Counted from the stretch's first letter, positions 31,907 to 43,700 are shown. The stretch is 64,000 nt of DNA from Incurvaria masculella (GCA_946894095.1 OX335647.2:24012001-24076000), one strand, 5' to 3'. The notes: generated from the sequence alone by a model not told the origin. A program made the numbers and translations.

Positions 31907-32892
31907 CTGTCGTAATTGCCATACTGGTAGCGTTCATTTTTAGCATGGAAGGTAGGCAGCTGCAGTGGCTGAGTGGTTTGCGAATGCGCAGCTGAAGCAG
32001 CGGCGCGGGGGGCGCGGGGGGCGGGGGGCAGTCTCGTGCGCCGCCACGCGCCCGGCTGCGGCACGACCGGGCTAACGATCTTGTCCAGCGAGTCGAGCCG
32101 GCGAAGTTTTTTGTTTTCTTTAGGTTTAGGAGCTCCACCATCACTCTCACTGGCCGTGCGCTTCCCGGCACGCACGGGTGGAGGTGCCGGCACGGCAGCA
32201 CTAGGCGCCGGTGCAGCGGGGCGCGGGGGGGAGGCGGATCCGGCGGCGGCGGGGGGCGAAGCGGAGGCGGAGGGCGCAGGCGGCGCCGCGCTCTCGGAGG
32301 CCCGGCGTCGGGTTTTCGCTCGCTTGCGGGCGCGCTTCCCGCGCTGCGTCTCGAGCTGCTTCTCGTACTCGTCGTCGGAGAGCGGGTGGAGGAGGTTGAG
32401 CGGGTCGCGGAAGTCGGGTGGGATGATGACGTCGACCTTGGCTTTGTGACGCGGCGGAGTCGGCAGCGGGGAAGACTCCGGCGTGACGGCGTTCATTGCC
32501 CGGTTGACGTCCTCGTCCTGTAGACTGTTCAGGTTGAGCGGGTCGGAGATGTTGCCGCCGAGCAGAAACTTCGTGGGCGGGATAAAAGCTTCCTTCCGCG
32601 GCCGCTTGTGAGGTAAAAAGAATTTCGAAAGGCTCGGGAATGAGTGCGCGCGTTTCCGGCAGCCGCGGAACTTGGCGAGATGGTGTGCGCCTCCGCGTCC
32701 ACTGCGTGCACCGCTGTGCTTCTTCCTGTCCTGTCGATTTCTCCTGGGGCCGCCACCGCCTCCGGTCTCCTTGACATCGGTGGCGGCGACGAGCGTCTCC
32801 TGTTCGGTCGCGGCTACCGTAGGAGGTCCTGGTTCCTTCTCGATGGAACGCCGTGCGGAAGTATCGGGGTCACCACTCCTAGGCTGGTCCAT
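31907..32892 (-). CDS. bin3: bin3/MEPCE coding exon 1 (7SK methylphosphate capping enzyme N-terminus)
   Basis: ATG at 32892 is preceded in frame by TAA two codons upstream, so the start is firm. The exon encodes residues 1-328 plus two bases and ends at GACAG|GTATTC. A disordered, basic N-terminus leads to [34 protein letters not shown] and DPLNLLHPL, then a long Pro/Ala/Ser/Arg-rich linker and YQYGNYDR. The [14 protein letters not shown] block and QYGNY are hallmarks of MEPCE, known in Drosophila as Bin3 (bicoid-interacting protein 3). The enzyme puts a monomethyl cap on the gamma-phosphate of 7SK snRNA and stays in the 7SK snRNP that sequesters P-TEFb in the nucleus. The five exons total 2,241 coding bases, 746 residues, with all phases matching; the gene spans about 17.9 kb and every intron holds transposons. 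Confidence 0.95.
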
Positions 32893-33430
32893 CTTTTACA
32901 AAATCCACTCCACGCACGATCACATACTCCACTCTTACTGATTAGTTTAAATCTCCCGCCTTGTACTCGGCAGGAGAACATCCGTCATTCGTTGCTGCTG
33001 ATTGATAACACCGTGCGAGGGGTGCCTGATGGAATGTTCTAGCGTATCAAGGATGGGTACACGATTCCAAGGGAAGGTAAGCAGTTGAGATTCACACTTT
33101 TCGAGATGAAAACCAGTGGAATAAGGCTATGCGCGAGAAAAATTTGCGAGCGCGACAAGCTTCCACCTCACTTTATTTGTGTACTGGTGTTGCCATCACA
33201 GAATATATAATATCTGGTTGCCATGTCAAGTACGGACAGACGGATGCACGATGCCTCATTCATTGTAAATAATGGGCTAGAAAACTGCTTATTGTTCACG
33301 ACAGGTGGCGTCTAAGCGAGCTCACCTAAATGATCTGTCAAAACCACAGACTAATTAGGGATACTCAAAACTGTCAATACTATACAAAAAAAAAAAACAG
33401 AATATATTAGAAAATTTTATTTACTTTAGG

Positions 33431-33596
33431 GCCGAGTGCACGAAAGGGCAAAAAATCTAAATCAACGTCAACGTATGATTAAACACTTCTCTGTATGGAC
33501 AGTATGAAAGGAACTCCATGCGGTTCACTAAAAGTGACGAGTTTGAAGATTGATTAATTCAGCCGGCTCTTTGTGCAGTCGGGGCTTAATCTATGT
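33431..33596. mobile_element. MITE, GCCGAGTGCACGAAAG family (about 165 bp)
   Basis: The ends GGCCGAGTGCACGAAAG and CTTTGTGCAGTCGGGGC form imperfect inverted repeats. The centre has GTATGGACAGTATGAAAGG and ACTCCATGCGGTTCACTAAA. Copies are also at 36150-36296 and 40577-40738. Confidence 0.7.
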
Positions 33597-33599
33597 AAT

Positions 33600-34145
33600 A
33601 GAAATGACTCAGTTTTCTCCATATTTATTATTAGTTATTGTGCTAATCAAAAGAAGTCGTGGAAAAGAAAATAGCAAAAACACATAACCTATAATATTTC
33701 GTTTCATACTTTGTCCTGGGCAATGATATTCAAATTTGTTTAAAGATCAACAAAAGCTCTTATTTTCCCCATTTCGGATAAATTGGGGAAGAAAACTCAA
33801 AGCTTTGTAGGTGTCGCATGAGGGACCTCACCTTGAAAACGTCAAAACTGTAATTCCTGTCAAGTTTGATTTACGAGTTAATAGATAAAAGATGTACTCC
33901 ATGATGCAGTTAGAATAAGGTTGAAGAAAAGAAGAGCCTTTGTTTGTCTTCAAACCAATTTAAATGTCATTGCCCAGCACAAGTTATGAAACTTAATGTT
34001 ATAGGTTATGTGTTTGTAATATTTTCTTTCCCACGGCTTCTTTTGATGAAAAGAACAAATTATTTTCGGAATAACATGAAGAAAATTGAGTAATTTTAAT
34101 TACACATAGATTGAGTAAATACATTTTTTTTCTGTTTTATTTTGT
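33600..34145. other. AT-rich spacer
   Basis: Parts of 33650-34060 form a loose inverted repeat (for example CATAACCTATAATATT at 33685 against the ATAGGTTATGTG region at 34000). No gene was recognised. Confidence 0.35.
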
Positions 34146-34147
34146 AG

Positions 34148-34490
34148 CCTCGGTAGCCCAGTGCCGCGACGCCTTGTGATTCGATAAGCTTGGTGAAGCA
34201 CCTCTGAGCGCCGTTAGGTTCTGGATGAGTGACCATTTTCAACCGTTGAGGATGGCCGTGGTTCGGATTTCACGTAAATCTCTAGGTCCCCTTCCTTATT
34301 GGGGGTAGGGTAGGTGGTAGGGTTAATGCCGCCAGGGTTGATATCATCGCATTGAATGAACGATGGTCGAAGTGGCAATGAAAATTGTCCATGTTTACCG
34401 TCCAGTTTAATGTAGCCGAGGTCACCTAAAACCACGATGTTACCATGTGGTGTTTGAAGGTCAGTTTGGTATTAGCTATCCATGTCAAAT
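34148..34490 (+). mobile_element. tRNA-derived SINE, family S variant
   Basis: The head CCTCGGTAGCCCAGTGCCG is tRNA-like and GGTTCTGGATG sits in the B-box place. The body shares TAGGTGGTAGGGTTAATGCC and AATGTAGCCGAGGTCACC with the other family members. Confidence 0.6.
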
Positions 34491-34648
34491 TACATAAAAC
34501 AATTACTGTAGGCATCTAAGCGAGCTCACCTAAAAGATCTGCCAAAGCTGTAAGATACCATACAAATAAAACAGAATAGATTTCAAAATTTCATTTAATC
34601 AACCTACGTAATTCAAAAGACTCAATTTTCTCGTTATAAATCTAAAAA

Positions 34649-36126
34649 ATATTTGTTTCAAATGATGCTAATCGAATGAAGTCATTAGAAATAAACTATC
34701 ACAATAAAATGCAGAAACAATAAGAAAACTGCCCGAATAATATTTATCAACCTCAAGTTTTTTTTTTGTATTTATTTTCTCTAAAATTCTTTGATAATAT
34801 CTGCTTTGTGATTGATTGTTTGGTTTGCATTTTAATGTATTTATTTTTATATTCACTCTTATTCCTTTTCTTACTTTTACGTTGTGGTTATATGATTGTT
34901 TTTATTTTTTTTGTTTTTTGGTTATAATTGTTTTATTTTTTTTTGTAAGTTAGCAATCCATTTGTACATGTTGTGTTTGTCCTTAATTGTAGATAGTTTT
35001 GGTGTGGTTTTTCTTTCTTTCAATATCTGTAAATGTAAGAAACGAATCTATGTGGACGAACCTATAAATAAAAAAAAACTTTGTTTGCACGACTATTTCA
35101 TTCAAATGAGTTTGAAGGCAAACAAAAGCTCTTCTTTTGCTCCAAACCTTATTCTGCATCTAAAAACTCGTACATAAAACGTGGCAGGAATTACAATTTT
35201 ACGTTTCTAAGGGCCGAGTGCACGAAAGGACAAAAAGAAACAAATTTAACAAAAAAAATAACCGACTTCAAAGGAAAAGCACTAAAAAGTAAAAAATAAT
35301 TTCCATTTTTGTAGTTACGATTTCTGTTATTTTTTGAGTCGGCGTCAGCCGGACACGCGCTGCGCCAATCAAGAGAAACTAACCTAACCTAACCTAACCT
35401 AACCTAACCTAACCTAACCTTGGCTGACACCGACTCAAAAAATAACAGAAATCGTAACTACAAAAATGGAAATTATTTTTTACTTTTTAGTGCTTTTCCT
35501 TTGAAGTCGGTTATTTTTTTTGTTAAATTTGTTTCTTTTTGTCCTTTCGTGCACTCGGCCCTTAGAAACGTAAAATTGTAATTCCTGCCACGTTTTATGT
35601 ACGAGTTTTTAGATGCAGAATAAGGTTTGGAGCAAAAGAAGAGCTTTTGTTTGCCTTCAAACTCATTTGAATGAAATAGTCGAGCAAACAAAGATTTTTT
35701 TTTATTTATAGGTTCGTCCACATAGATTCGTTTCTTACATTTACAGATATTGAAAGAAAGAAAAACCAAACCAAAACTATCTACAATTAAGGACAAACAC
35801 AACATGTACAAATGGATTGCTAACTTACAAAAAAAAATAAAACAATTATAACCAAAAAACAAAAAAAAATAAAAACAATCATATAACCACAACGTAAAAG
35901 TAAGAAAAGGAATAAGAGTGAATATAAAAATAAATACATTAAAATGCAAACCAAACAATCAATCACAAAGCAGATATTATCAAAGAATTTTAGAGAAAAT
36001 AAATACAAAAAAAAAAACTTGAGGTTGATAAATATTATTCGGGCAGTTTTCTTATTGTTTCTGCATTTTATTGTGATAGTTTATTTCTAATGACTTCATT
36101 CGATTAGCATCATTTGAAACAAATAT
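34649..36126. repeat. 1.48-kb near-perfect palindrome with (CCTAA)8 loop
   Basis: Arms 34649-35350 and 35422-36126 (about 700 bases each) are nearly identical reverse complements. The 71-base loop holds CACGCGCTGCGCCAATCAAG and eight AACCT units (35381-35420). The inner part GAGTCGGCGTCAGCC is shared with 24165-24345 and 58144-58440. Open frames in both arms are the same low-complexity sequence read twice and not genes. Confidence 0.95.
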
Positions 36127-36149
36127 TCTCCTCCTTTTTTTGAAGTCGG

Positions 36150-36296
36150 TTAAAAATCAAAATCAAAGTCAAAGTATGATTGAACACGTCACCTTGTTTG
36201 GACAGTATGGAAGGAACTCCATGCGGTTCACTAAAAGTGACGTGTTTGAACATTGATTAACTCAGCCGTCTCTTCGTGTAATCGGGGCTAAGACCC
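36150..36296. mobile_element. MITE, GCCGAGTGCACGAAAG family, partial
   Basis: Shares TGATTGAACACGTCACCTTG and GTGACGTGTTTGAACATTGA with the 165-bp family. The left terminus is replaced by the palindrome's AACCGACTTCAAAAAAAG edge. Confidence 0.6.
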
Positions 36297-36439
36297 AATT
36301 TTCACGAGAAAGTAAAAATGGATTTTTTAAAATTTTTAGCCACGTAAATTATCAAATAATTCTGTTCAGGCAAAGATTTTAGCCAAAAAACCACAGTCAC
36401 AAATTTATCAGTATTTTGCAATGACGCTATAAGGTAACT

Positions 36440-37330
36440 CGATCAAAACCTGGAAGTCCATGTAATCTGTACTGATTTCAGCAAAGCTTTTGATCGAGTG
36501 AACCATAACATCCTTTTAAATAATTAAATAGACTCGGAATCCACGGATCATTTCTGCGCTGGGGCGATCACAGCTAGTTGCAGTGAACGGGTACTCATCA
36601 AAAACATTTAGGCCCGGTTGCACGTACGCTCGTGCACGTCAATATCACCGTCAGAATGTGATTACGGCCTGATCAGGCAAATTTTGCGTTGCACGAAACT
36701 TAATCACTTTGTTCATCACTGATGTTAACCCCTAATCGTAATCACTCCCGACCCATTGATCACCGCCAAATCACGATCAAATAATAATTCAAAGTATCAA
36801 AAGTCACTATTTTTATATTTTAGTAGTCTCATTGGACCTTAAATAATAGGCAAACGTCGCGTTTAATGGAATACAATGCTTTGTTTTTTCTTAATTACTA
36901 GCCTGGCACTCGGTTCCACAGATTAAAAATTTCGGCGCCAATCTATGTAATATGTGGTGCTACCAATAGCTGATAGCTAGCCGACATATTGGGCGCTAGT
37001 AGCGCCACCCCGCGGCTTCAGGAGCAACTGATTTGTTTGTTCGTAGGAATGGTTGACGCTAGATGGTGCTTCAATTGTGCCTGTCTCTTTCTGAGTATAT
37101 ACCGTGATTGCACGATTGATGACAAAATTCTAGGTGAATTATCTGCAGTCCGTGAATTAGGTGATTTGGTCGACAATACCATGAAATTTCACCTACACGT
37201 CGACCAAATCTCAAAAAAGCATCGAAGATGATGGGATTCGTCCATCGTCAATCGAAAATATTCAAGAAACCATTTACATACATACTATTATACAATTCAG
37301 TAGTTGCTCGCAGTCGGTGTCAGACGTCAG
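36440..37330 (+). mobile_element. LINE reverse-transcriptase fragments
   Basis: The first piece reads VICTDFSKAFDRVNHNILL (RT motif A with the catalytic Asp). After unrelated sequence, 37130-37330 reads LSAVRELGDLVDNTMKFHL, HVDQISKK and a thumb remnant. Both are from a CR1/Jockey-like ORF2. Heavily decayed. Confidence 0.65.
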
Positions 37331-37380
37331 TTCACGCTTGTCATGTATTCAGTTCGGCGAGATTTCAAATTATCAACAAA

Positions 37381-37935
37381 ATGCCGTCTTGTGTTGTTGG
37401 GAAATATGGAAATAACACCATAAAGGACAACAAGAGTAATGGAATCACATTCCACGCATAAGTGCAAGCATATTCAGTGTATTTTTATTTCAGCTAACCT
37501 CAAAGATTTCATGTCAAAGAGCGCAAACAGGGTTGGCACAAGTAACGATAAAAGGTTAGTTATAATAATGTTTATTTCGATTTTCATTTAAGTTTTTATT
37601 TTCAGTAAACTTTATTTTAAAACAACTTGGGCTGTTACAAAGCAATAGTCTACTTTTTGTAAATTTGTTTTTATGTTTATTGTGGGTTTAGGTAATCACA
37701 GGTTAGGTGGAAATGTGTAAGAATTTCAAAATATTATTATTATTTCAGATTTCCACAATATCAACATCGGAGACATTTATGGATTTTCCTATAAAGACAT
37801 CAGTGCCAAGCAAACGACTGGCTTTCCAGGGAACGGAGTATAAAATTCTCTTCATCTGGTTTTCATATAACGACGAAGGGAAGAAGAATTCTCAATTTTG
37901 CAAAATCAGTGTTCCGCGTACCAATCCATTTTGTT
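37381..37935 (+). pseudogene. THAP-domain gene relic (two exons)
   Basis: Exon 1 reads MPSCVVGKYGNNT then NGITFHA, the THAP start with the second zinc Cys replaced by Tyr. About 300 bases on, an ATTATTATTATTTCAG acceptor (37750) opens FPQYQHRRHLWI, the expected continuation, followed by a stop and shifted pieces. The first zinc ligand pair is broken. It resembles the exon at 11134-11210; both may come from one THAP-bearing transposon or gene family. Confidence 0.5.
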
Positions 37936-37939
37936 AGTA

Positions 37940-38920
37940 TCAATATCATTATAATTACGTCTTAAAAGCCATATGTGATAGTGTTCAAATTGAGTTAAGT
38001 TGAAATAAAAAACAGAAAATATATTTTATAAATTTAAGGTGGAGTGCACCAAATCTCTGGTTAATATAAATTCAAAGGAATTATGTATATTCGACTTGGA
38101 GTCTTCATTAATCCTAAATATTGTAGAAGAAAAAATATTTGGAAAATAACTAATTTGGAATAAACTTGGTTTGAAGAACTATTCCATGAATATGATTTCT
38201 ATTTTCCTGCTTGCAAACTCCCGAAAAGATTATTCAATGCGTTTTGCATCATACCTGCCCAAATATATCCCGTGAAATCATCGATAGCTCGGACCATTAC
38301 CTTCATAGAAAATCAATATTTGTCTACAAAAAAAGATTTGCAGCATGTAATCATATTTTAAAAGATTATTATATGTCATTTTAACTTAACAATAATTATA
38401 CTACTGGCTCTAAACAATTTGACTGAATGAGAACCTTCATCTTTTATTATACTTACAATACAATATATTATTTTTTATTTTTGTGTGCAGTTTTGGCAAC
38501 CCTGCCTGCTTTATTATTCAGTTTTGACACGCCATTCTGGTCGAAGGGTGCGGATGCGCGCATCGTTGATGTGTAATGATGGATTAGGTTGACTTGTGCA
38601 CCATAGATAATATAATATTGCACTATTTCTATGACCAGTCGTCGCAAATGTCACCTTCCCTCTTTTTCATGCTTCAAATAATTCAGTTTCACAGAAATTT
38701 TGTCTCATTCTATTCTTCCGGAATTAGATAAATCAATTTGTTACTTGTTCGCATGATACATTTATACCATACATGTATAGCTTGGTAGTAGAGTTTGGTG
38801 TGCATTTGAAATCATAGGTGTGTTTCCTTTTTAATCTAAGAGGTGAGTGTGAGTTTTTTAAAAATGTGGACCGCTTTTGAATTTGTCGTCAGTATAAAGG
38901 TACCGTATCCATTCTTTTTC
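37940..38920. other. AT-rich region without recognised features
   Basis: No domain, tRNA-like or terminal-repeat signal was recognised. A short GC-richer segment near 38520-38590 has no convincing frame. Confidence 0.35.
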
Positions 38921-38924
38921 ATCT

Positions 38925-39265
38925 AAGCAATGGTAGCATTGACTGCACAGAACTGCTGCACAGGATTAATGTTCGGGTTCTAAGTTTAAGCAGCAGGCTT
39001 CGCCACCATGTATTTATCGATTTAGAGGTTTGTCGCAGCCATTTAGGTTTAAATGCTCCCATTACACGCGCTTTTAAAACATTTAATGATTGGAAAGATG
39101 AACTGGACATATTTTCATGCTCAGTTAAGACGATTAAAAAATTAAAACTTAACCCGTTACAAATATTGTTTGTCAATTGGACTTTGTCGTTCTATTTTTC
39201 TTTTGTCTTTTTTTTTGTATGTTTACTTTTACTTTTATTATTATCTGTTGTTAGTGTTTGGTTTT
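38925..39265 (+). mobile_element. LINE ORF2 C-terminal fragment
   Basis: The plus strand reads CTELLHRINVRVLSLSSRL, GLNAPITRAFKTFNDWKDE and LDIFSCSV. The ELLxRINxxVP...NxPIxRxxxxFN...DIF pattern closes many LINE ORF2 proteins. The listed minus frame there is a shadow. Confidence 0.65.
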
Positions 39266-39349
39266 TTCATTGTTTAGTTTGATGATGATTTACGCACGCT
39301 GTATTGACATCTCGTAGAATTTACACGTAATTCTTATTTTGTTATATTC

Positions 39350-39899
39350 CAGGAGGTCACGACATTTTTGGTCACGATAAGGTAAATGGCTGAATTTGGG
39401 TTCACAGGTTAGAGACCAACCCTCTGATGCTAAATATGTCGGTCTGCCTGTTCCAAGTGGTTGCGTTATCTAGATTGGCCATATAAAATAGATGTTGGAA
39501 TGTACCTGCTGATGAATGTATTGATTTTCTAGAAACATTGATACCTATTCATTATGCAACAATAACCAATCGATTTTTTAATTAAATACTTAAATTTACC
39601 TAAATTTATATCTGTGACCTAAATCGCCTATAATTTTGATATGCAATCAAATATTTGTTCAGTTTTTCTATTGCTAACAAAGGATGTACTGATACTTTCA
39701 TGCTTCGTCATTTGCATACATTTACCTTATAATATATATTTTTTGTCACCATATCTACTTTTTCAGGCGCGTTATCTACTTAACGCAACCACTTGGAATA
39801 GGCAGACTTACACATTTAGCTTCAGAGGTTTGGACTTTACCCTGTGAACCCAGTTTCAGCCATTTACGTTATCGTTACCATTTATGTCGCGACCTCCTA
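39350..39899. mobile_element. TIR MITE, uninterrupted copy (about 550 bp)
   Basis: The left end GGAGGTCACGACATTTTTGG and right end CCATTTATGTCGCGACCTCC are inverted, and the similarity extends inward for well over 100 bases (GTTCACAGGTTAGAG against CTGTGAACCCAG). It serves as the empty-site reference for the Helitron in 5300-6796. Confidence 0.75.
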
Positions 39900-39914
39900 G
39901 TCTATTATGTTATC

Positions 39915-40260
39915 TTAGAAATATTGCGTGTATGAGACTGTGTGTCGATCTATTAAAGAAATGAAACATAAATAAATAAAAAATATTTTAAAGGTTTCAA
40001 TTGTTGCCATATTGCTGAGAGGCAACACCACCTTAGTGGCTCTTCTATGTACTCTTTCTAGCAATTCAACATCATTTTTGAAGTATGGGTTCCAAACTTG
40101 GCATGCGTACTCTAGGAGAGAACGTATATATCCTTTGTAGAGATTTATAAATAATTCTACTGTGATGTGTGAATAAGACTTCCTAACCATATAAAGAAGT
40201 AAATTTGCCCTCTTTACAATGCCAATGATGTGTGGTTTCCACTTCAGATCGTGTGAAATG
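39915..40260 (-). mobile_element. LINE ORF2 thumb fragment
   Basis: Minus-strand translation VELFINLYKGYIRSLLEYA, CQVWNPYFKNDVELLERVH and RRATKVVLPL is a reverse-transcriptase thumb region. It is closely related to 28790-29285. Confidence 0.75.
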
Positions 40261-40433
40261 TTATATCTTTATATATAACAATGTGCACTCAATCAGTGAA
40301 GTACCTACACACATCAACTTGCAGCTGCTAGTGTACATAATAATAATTTATAATATAATATATTTTAAAATGTATGTACTGTGGTGTACACGGTCGGAAA
40401 ACCTTTTCGAATAAACATAAATAGAAACATCAG

Positions 40434-40520
40434 TATTCAGAGTGGGCGGATTAAAGCGGTTTTTGTATGGTTATTACGGTGCTAGTCCCGTAAGAAGTTT
40501 TGACAGGTTCACTCTGAATA
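40434..40520. mobile_element. Tiny MITE with 11-bp perfect TIRs
   Basis: TATTCAGAGTG and CACTCTGAATA are exact inverted ends of an 87-bp element. A second, less perfect copy is at 43802-43905 (ATTCAGAGTGGGCGGACC). Confidence 0.75.
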
Positions 40521-40576
40521 CGAATGAAAATGTTTCAAAGAGTTTTTAGTTTTAGTTACGAATGCGTTTGGTAATT

Positions 40577-40738
40577 TAGGGCCGAGTGCACGAAAGGACA
40601 AACATCTAAATCAACGTCAAAGTATGACTAAACACCTCAATTTGTATGGACAGTGAGGAAGGAACTCCTTGGAGTTTACTAAAAGTGACGTGTTTGAACA
40701 CTGATTAACACAGCCGTCTCTTCGTGCAACTGGGGCTC
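40577..40738. mobile_element. MITE, GCCGAGTGCACGAAAG family
   Basis: A well-preserved copy: GGGCCGAGTGCACGAAAGG at the left and TTCGTGCAACTGGGGCTC at the right, with GGACAGTGAGGAAGGAACTC inside. Confidence 0.75.
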
Positions 40739-41649
40739 AGTCTCCAACAACACAAACATTCCAATATGCCTACGACTATGTTTGCGTGTGGCATGTACGT
40801 ATAAGTTGTGTTGGTAGTTTTAGGAAATTGGAGATAGAGGCGAAATGTCCATGGCCAGCTCTATTAAATGGTGTAAACCTGCGAAATTCTTAGAGCTCTG
40901 CGTAATTTCGATAATTATTTTGTAACTCTTTATTGAGGGTCTGAGCACTATCAGCGCGATTCGGACCTGTAACGTTGGCAAACCTGCCTGTTTTAAATTT
41001 GAATTTGACTTGACGGCCGTTGTGCATGCAAGGAAGAGAACAGAAGAGAAATCCTTGTGCATTGCCGCGATTGCATTGACTGCTATATTTTGCTTTACCT
41101 TTTCTGTTATTTTTTGGTGGTGTTTGGTGCATTCGTGCTTTCGTCTATGCGTTGCAGCTGAATGTGGAACCACAGCATTTTTCTCCATTGAGGGCTTATC
41201 CGAGACGCAAAGAACATTTCGGAGAGATTGTTGTGAATTGCTTTCGCGTCGGCGTATCTACATATTATTGTATGCTGCAGACTAAACTCGAGAGGACTCG
41301 TTGTTACGGTAAGACCTTGGGTTGGTCCTTGCCGTGTGACAAAAGTTTAAGGTAAAGTTGATTTGCTTCGCTAGGACGATGCTTAGGCATTATGCTCATG
41401 TGCTCAGAACATCACGCCATAACCCCATTTACGGGTTTCGCTTTAGGCCAACTAGGCCCGGGCCTAGGGCGGGCATATATTAGGTGCGGCTAATCGTCTC
41501 AAAAATATATTTATGCGAACATGAAACCCCACTAAATTACAGAGCACTAAAACAATGTCTTCTTACCAGGAAAAAAAACCAGTTTCCTCTTCATGACGGT
41601 AGGACCTAACTCCTGAACCGACTTCGATAAATGTTGGAAAGAAAGCTTA

Positions 41650-42810
41650 TTAAGGTGGGTCTTCTTGCTCAACTCCCCATACAAACGTGGAAAGAAGAAC
41701 ATGCGCATATTTCTTGTCAGAGATCCAATTTTATACTCAAAAAAATATTTTTTTTATTGAACTAGACGTCTGAAGACCTTTTTTAATTTTGACACTCAAT
41801 ACATTATGTGTCCAAATTATTTTTATGATAAATACTACGTGTAGTATGAAATTACTAACAAAATTATATTGAGTTGATACATATCAATAATGATGATGGA
41901 TCTGTGCACCCGAACTGTAGTAAAGCATTATTGAATTGTAGGTGTTGGTCAGAATCTCATACAGTAATCTTATATACATTATTACAGAGGTTACTCTCAA
42001 ACCAGTGTACTCGTAATTTCCTGTATTGTAATTTGCGGTGGTAGCATTTGCGGTAGCTGTAATAATAAAGTATTTGTATTTTGACTCTTTGTTTAGAGGT
42101 CACTGTAGTAGTTCATGACAGAAATAATAGTATTAAAACTAAATCGTACAAAGTTTTCACAACTTTTTCATGTAGTACTGGAGTAGTGCATCGCTTTAAG
42201 GTTTTTGCTTACGGTGACGCTTGGTTCGGGTTATCTCTTTCCCGAAAATATGGCCGAGAGAGGTAATGACTGCCCGGCGTGATGCTCGTGAACGGGAGCT
42301 GTTTGTGGGGACTGTCTTGCTCCAATTGGCAACATGTTAGATGGCGGGAATGGTCTTTACACGTAATCTTATATTTGTCATGAACTGTTGAATATGACAT
42401 GAATTGTTGATTCTTGTCAATTAATATTACCTTAGTGTTTTTACCTGTGATTCTAAATACTTTTGTAAACTTAGACTAGGTGGATGTTGAAAAAAAAAAC
42501 CAGTGGAATTTCTTGCCAGTTCTTCTTCGCTGGGATTGCCGTACTGGCTAATGATAAAATATGACAAATCTGAGTGCAGTGTACTCTCTATGGATGATAA
42601 ATAAACAATAAAGAATTGGTATTGTAAAATAGTGTTTTGTTTCAAAGTTTTAAGGGCCGATAGTTCAAATTTTTCACTCGTTTTATGCGATAACTTTGGA
42701 GGTGGATTACTCAACAATGAAATAAAACATCTTACAAGATTAGTCATCGGACCTAGCTTGTTTCATGAAGATTTATAATAAATTTGGTTTTTGTTTGATT
42801 TAAACAATAA
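41650..42810. mobile_element. TTAA MITE interrupted by repeat B
   Basis: The left part 41650-41780 starts TTAAGGTGGGTCTTCTTGC. The sequence breaks after GTCTGAAGACC and resumes at about 42612 with TTGGTATTGTAAAATAG, the continuation seen in the 9643 copy. The intervening ~830 bases include repeat B (42099-42608). The right end of the MITE is truncated near 42810. Confidence 0.65.
42099..42608 (+). repeat. Interspersed repeat B, second copy
   Basis: Matches 6835-7332 over its length, with GGTTCGGGTTATCTCTTTCC and the 3' end GGATGATAAATAAACAATA. It is nested within the TTAA MITE. Confidence 0.65.
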
Positions 42811-43051
42811 ATGTTATTTAAGTCTAGGTACATTTAGTGACCTCTCTTTTTGTTTTAAAGATCTCGATCTCGAATTCAGTGCTTTCTCCGAGGCATCAAT
42901 TCTAGGATTTTAAATCGTCCTCGGAGGACTTGCTTTTATGATAATTGTACTATATTTGTTGCACTCTTGAATTTTAAATGTGGGCTTTAATCTTGGTAAC
43001 CGTATTCCAGTTGTGCATAAATATAATTGAATGATTTCTAGGCCTCCTGCA

Positions 43052-43303
43052 ATGTCAAGAATACCCACTATACCCTTACGGAGCACCAAAGAGAATCGTC
43101 CTGGGGTGTTCGGCCGGGCCCCCTCCGCCGGCTCTGCGATGAGCCGAGCGCTCGGCGGCACGCTGAGTGATGCAGACAAACGCAACCTCATTAACACACA
43201 CACGCGGCCCATGCTGCGGAGCACCGCCAGCACGATGCCGGCCGCGCCTGCCAAGCGCGCCGCACCACCTCCCATCAGGGATGTGCCACCCAAGCAGCCC
43301 AAG
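43052..43303 (+). CDS. Kinesin-14 (Ncd/KIFC1-like), first coding exon (tail)
   Basis: The exon starts at 43042 after a TGATTTCTAG acceptor, so an upstream non-coding exon exists. ATG is 10 bases in, at 43052; the upstream in-frame ATG at 43031 lies in the intron. It encodes 84 residues, basic and Pro/Ser/Thr-rich (MSRIPTIPLRSTKENRPG, TLSDADKRNLINTHTRP, KRAAPPPIRDVPPKQPK), and ends AAG|GTCTGT. Kinesin-14 motors carry their motor at the C-terminus, walk to microtubule minus ends and organise spindle poles; the N-terminal tail gives an ATP-independent microtubule site. All five exons join in phase 0. The donor is not strong, so the exact end is less certain than the start. Confidence 0.8.
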
Positions 43304-43700
43304 GTCTGTACCAGAGGCGGATTTACCAGCAGGCTGAGTAGGCTGGAGCCTAGGGTGGCAGATTTTAGGGGCGGAAAATTTGGGGCCGATTTTTTTTTAT
43401 TGCTCCCAAAGTCGAAATTACCATCTTCCTGGTCGCGAGATCTTTGTGACCTGAGTGGTCAGTCTGAGTTCTCACCTAAATTGGCGTTTACGGCAAACCG
43501 ATCGACTGGTGTTTTCTCCAAACTCCATACAAGTTTTTACTAGATATTCTGTGGTTTTACTTCTTCAAGCTGTCAAAGTCAAACGCGGACTTTCTATTTT
43601 ATGAAAACGCAGAGTGGACGTAAACGGCAACGTCGACGTATTTACGGCAACATTGAGTAAGCTGTCAAATCAAGCTCGGACTCGAAAATGTTAGTTCGCT

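Noticed and set aside
31973..32449. Plus-strand 158-aa open frame
   Set aside because: Antisense to the GC-rich linker of bin3 exon 1, which has clear family motifs in the minus frame.
34896..35958. Phe/Lys-rich frames on both strands
   Set aside because: They are the two arms of one palindrome read in mirror image; the composition is AT-rich low complexity.
40820..41188. 122-aa minus-strand frame
   Set aside because: No recognisable domain, no splice support and ordinary AT-rich intronic or intergenic composition.
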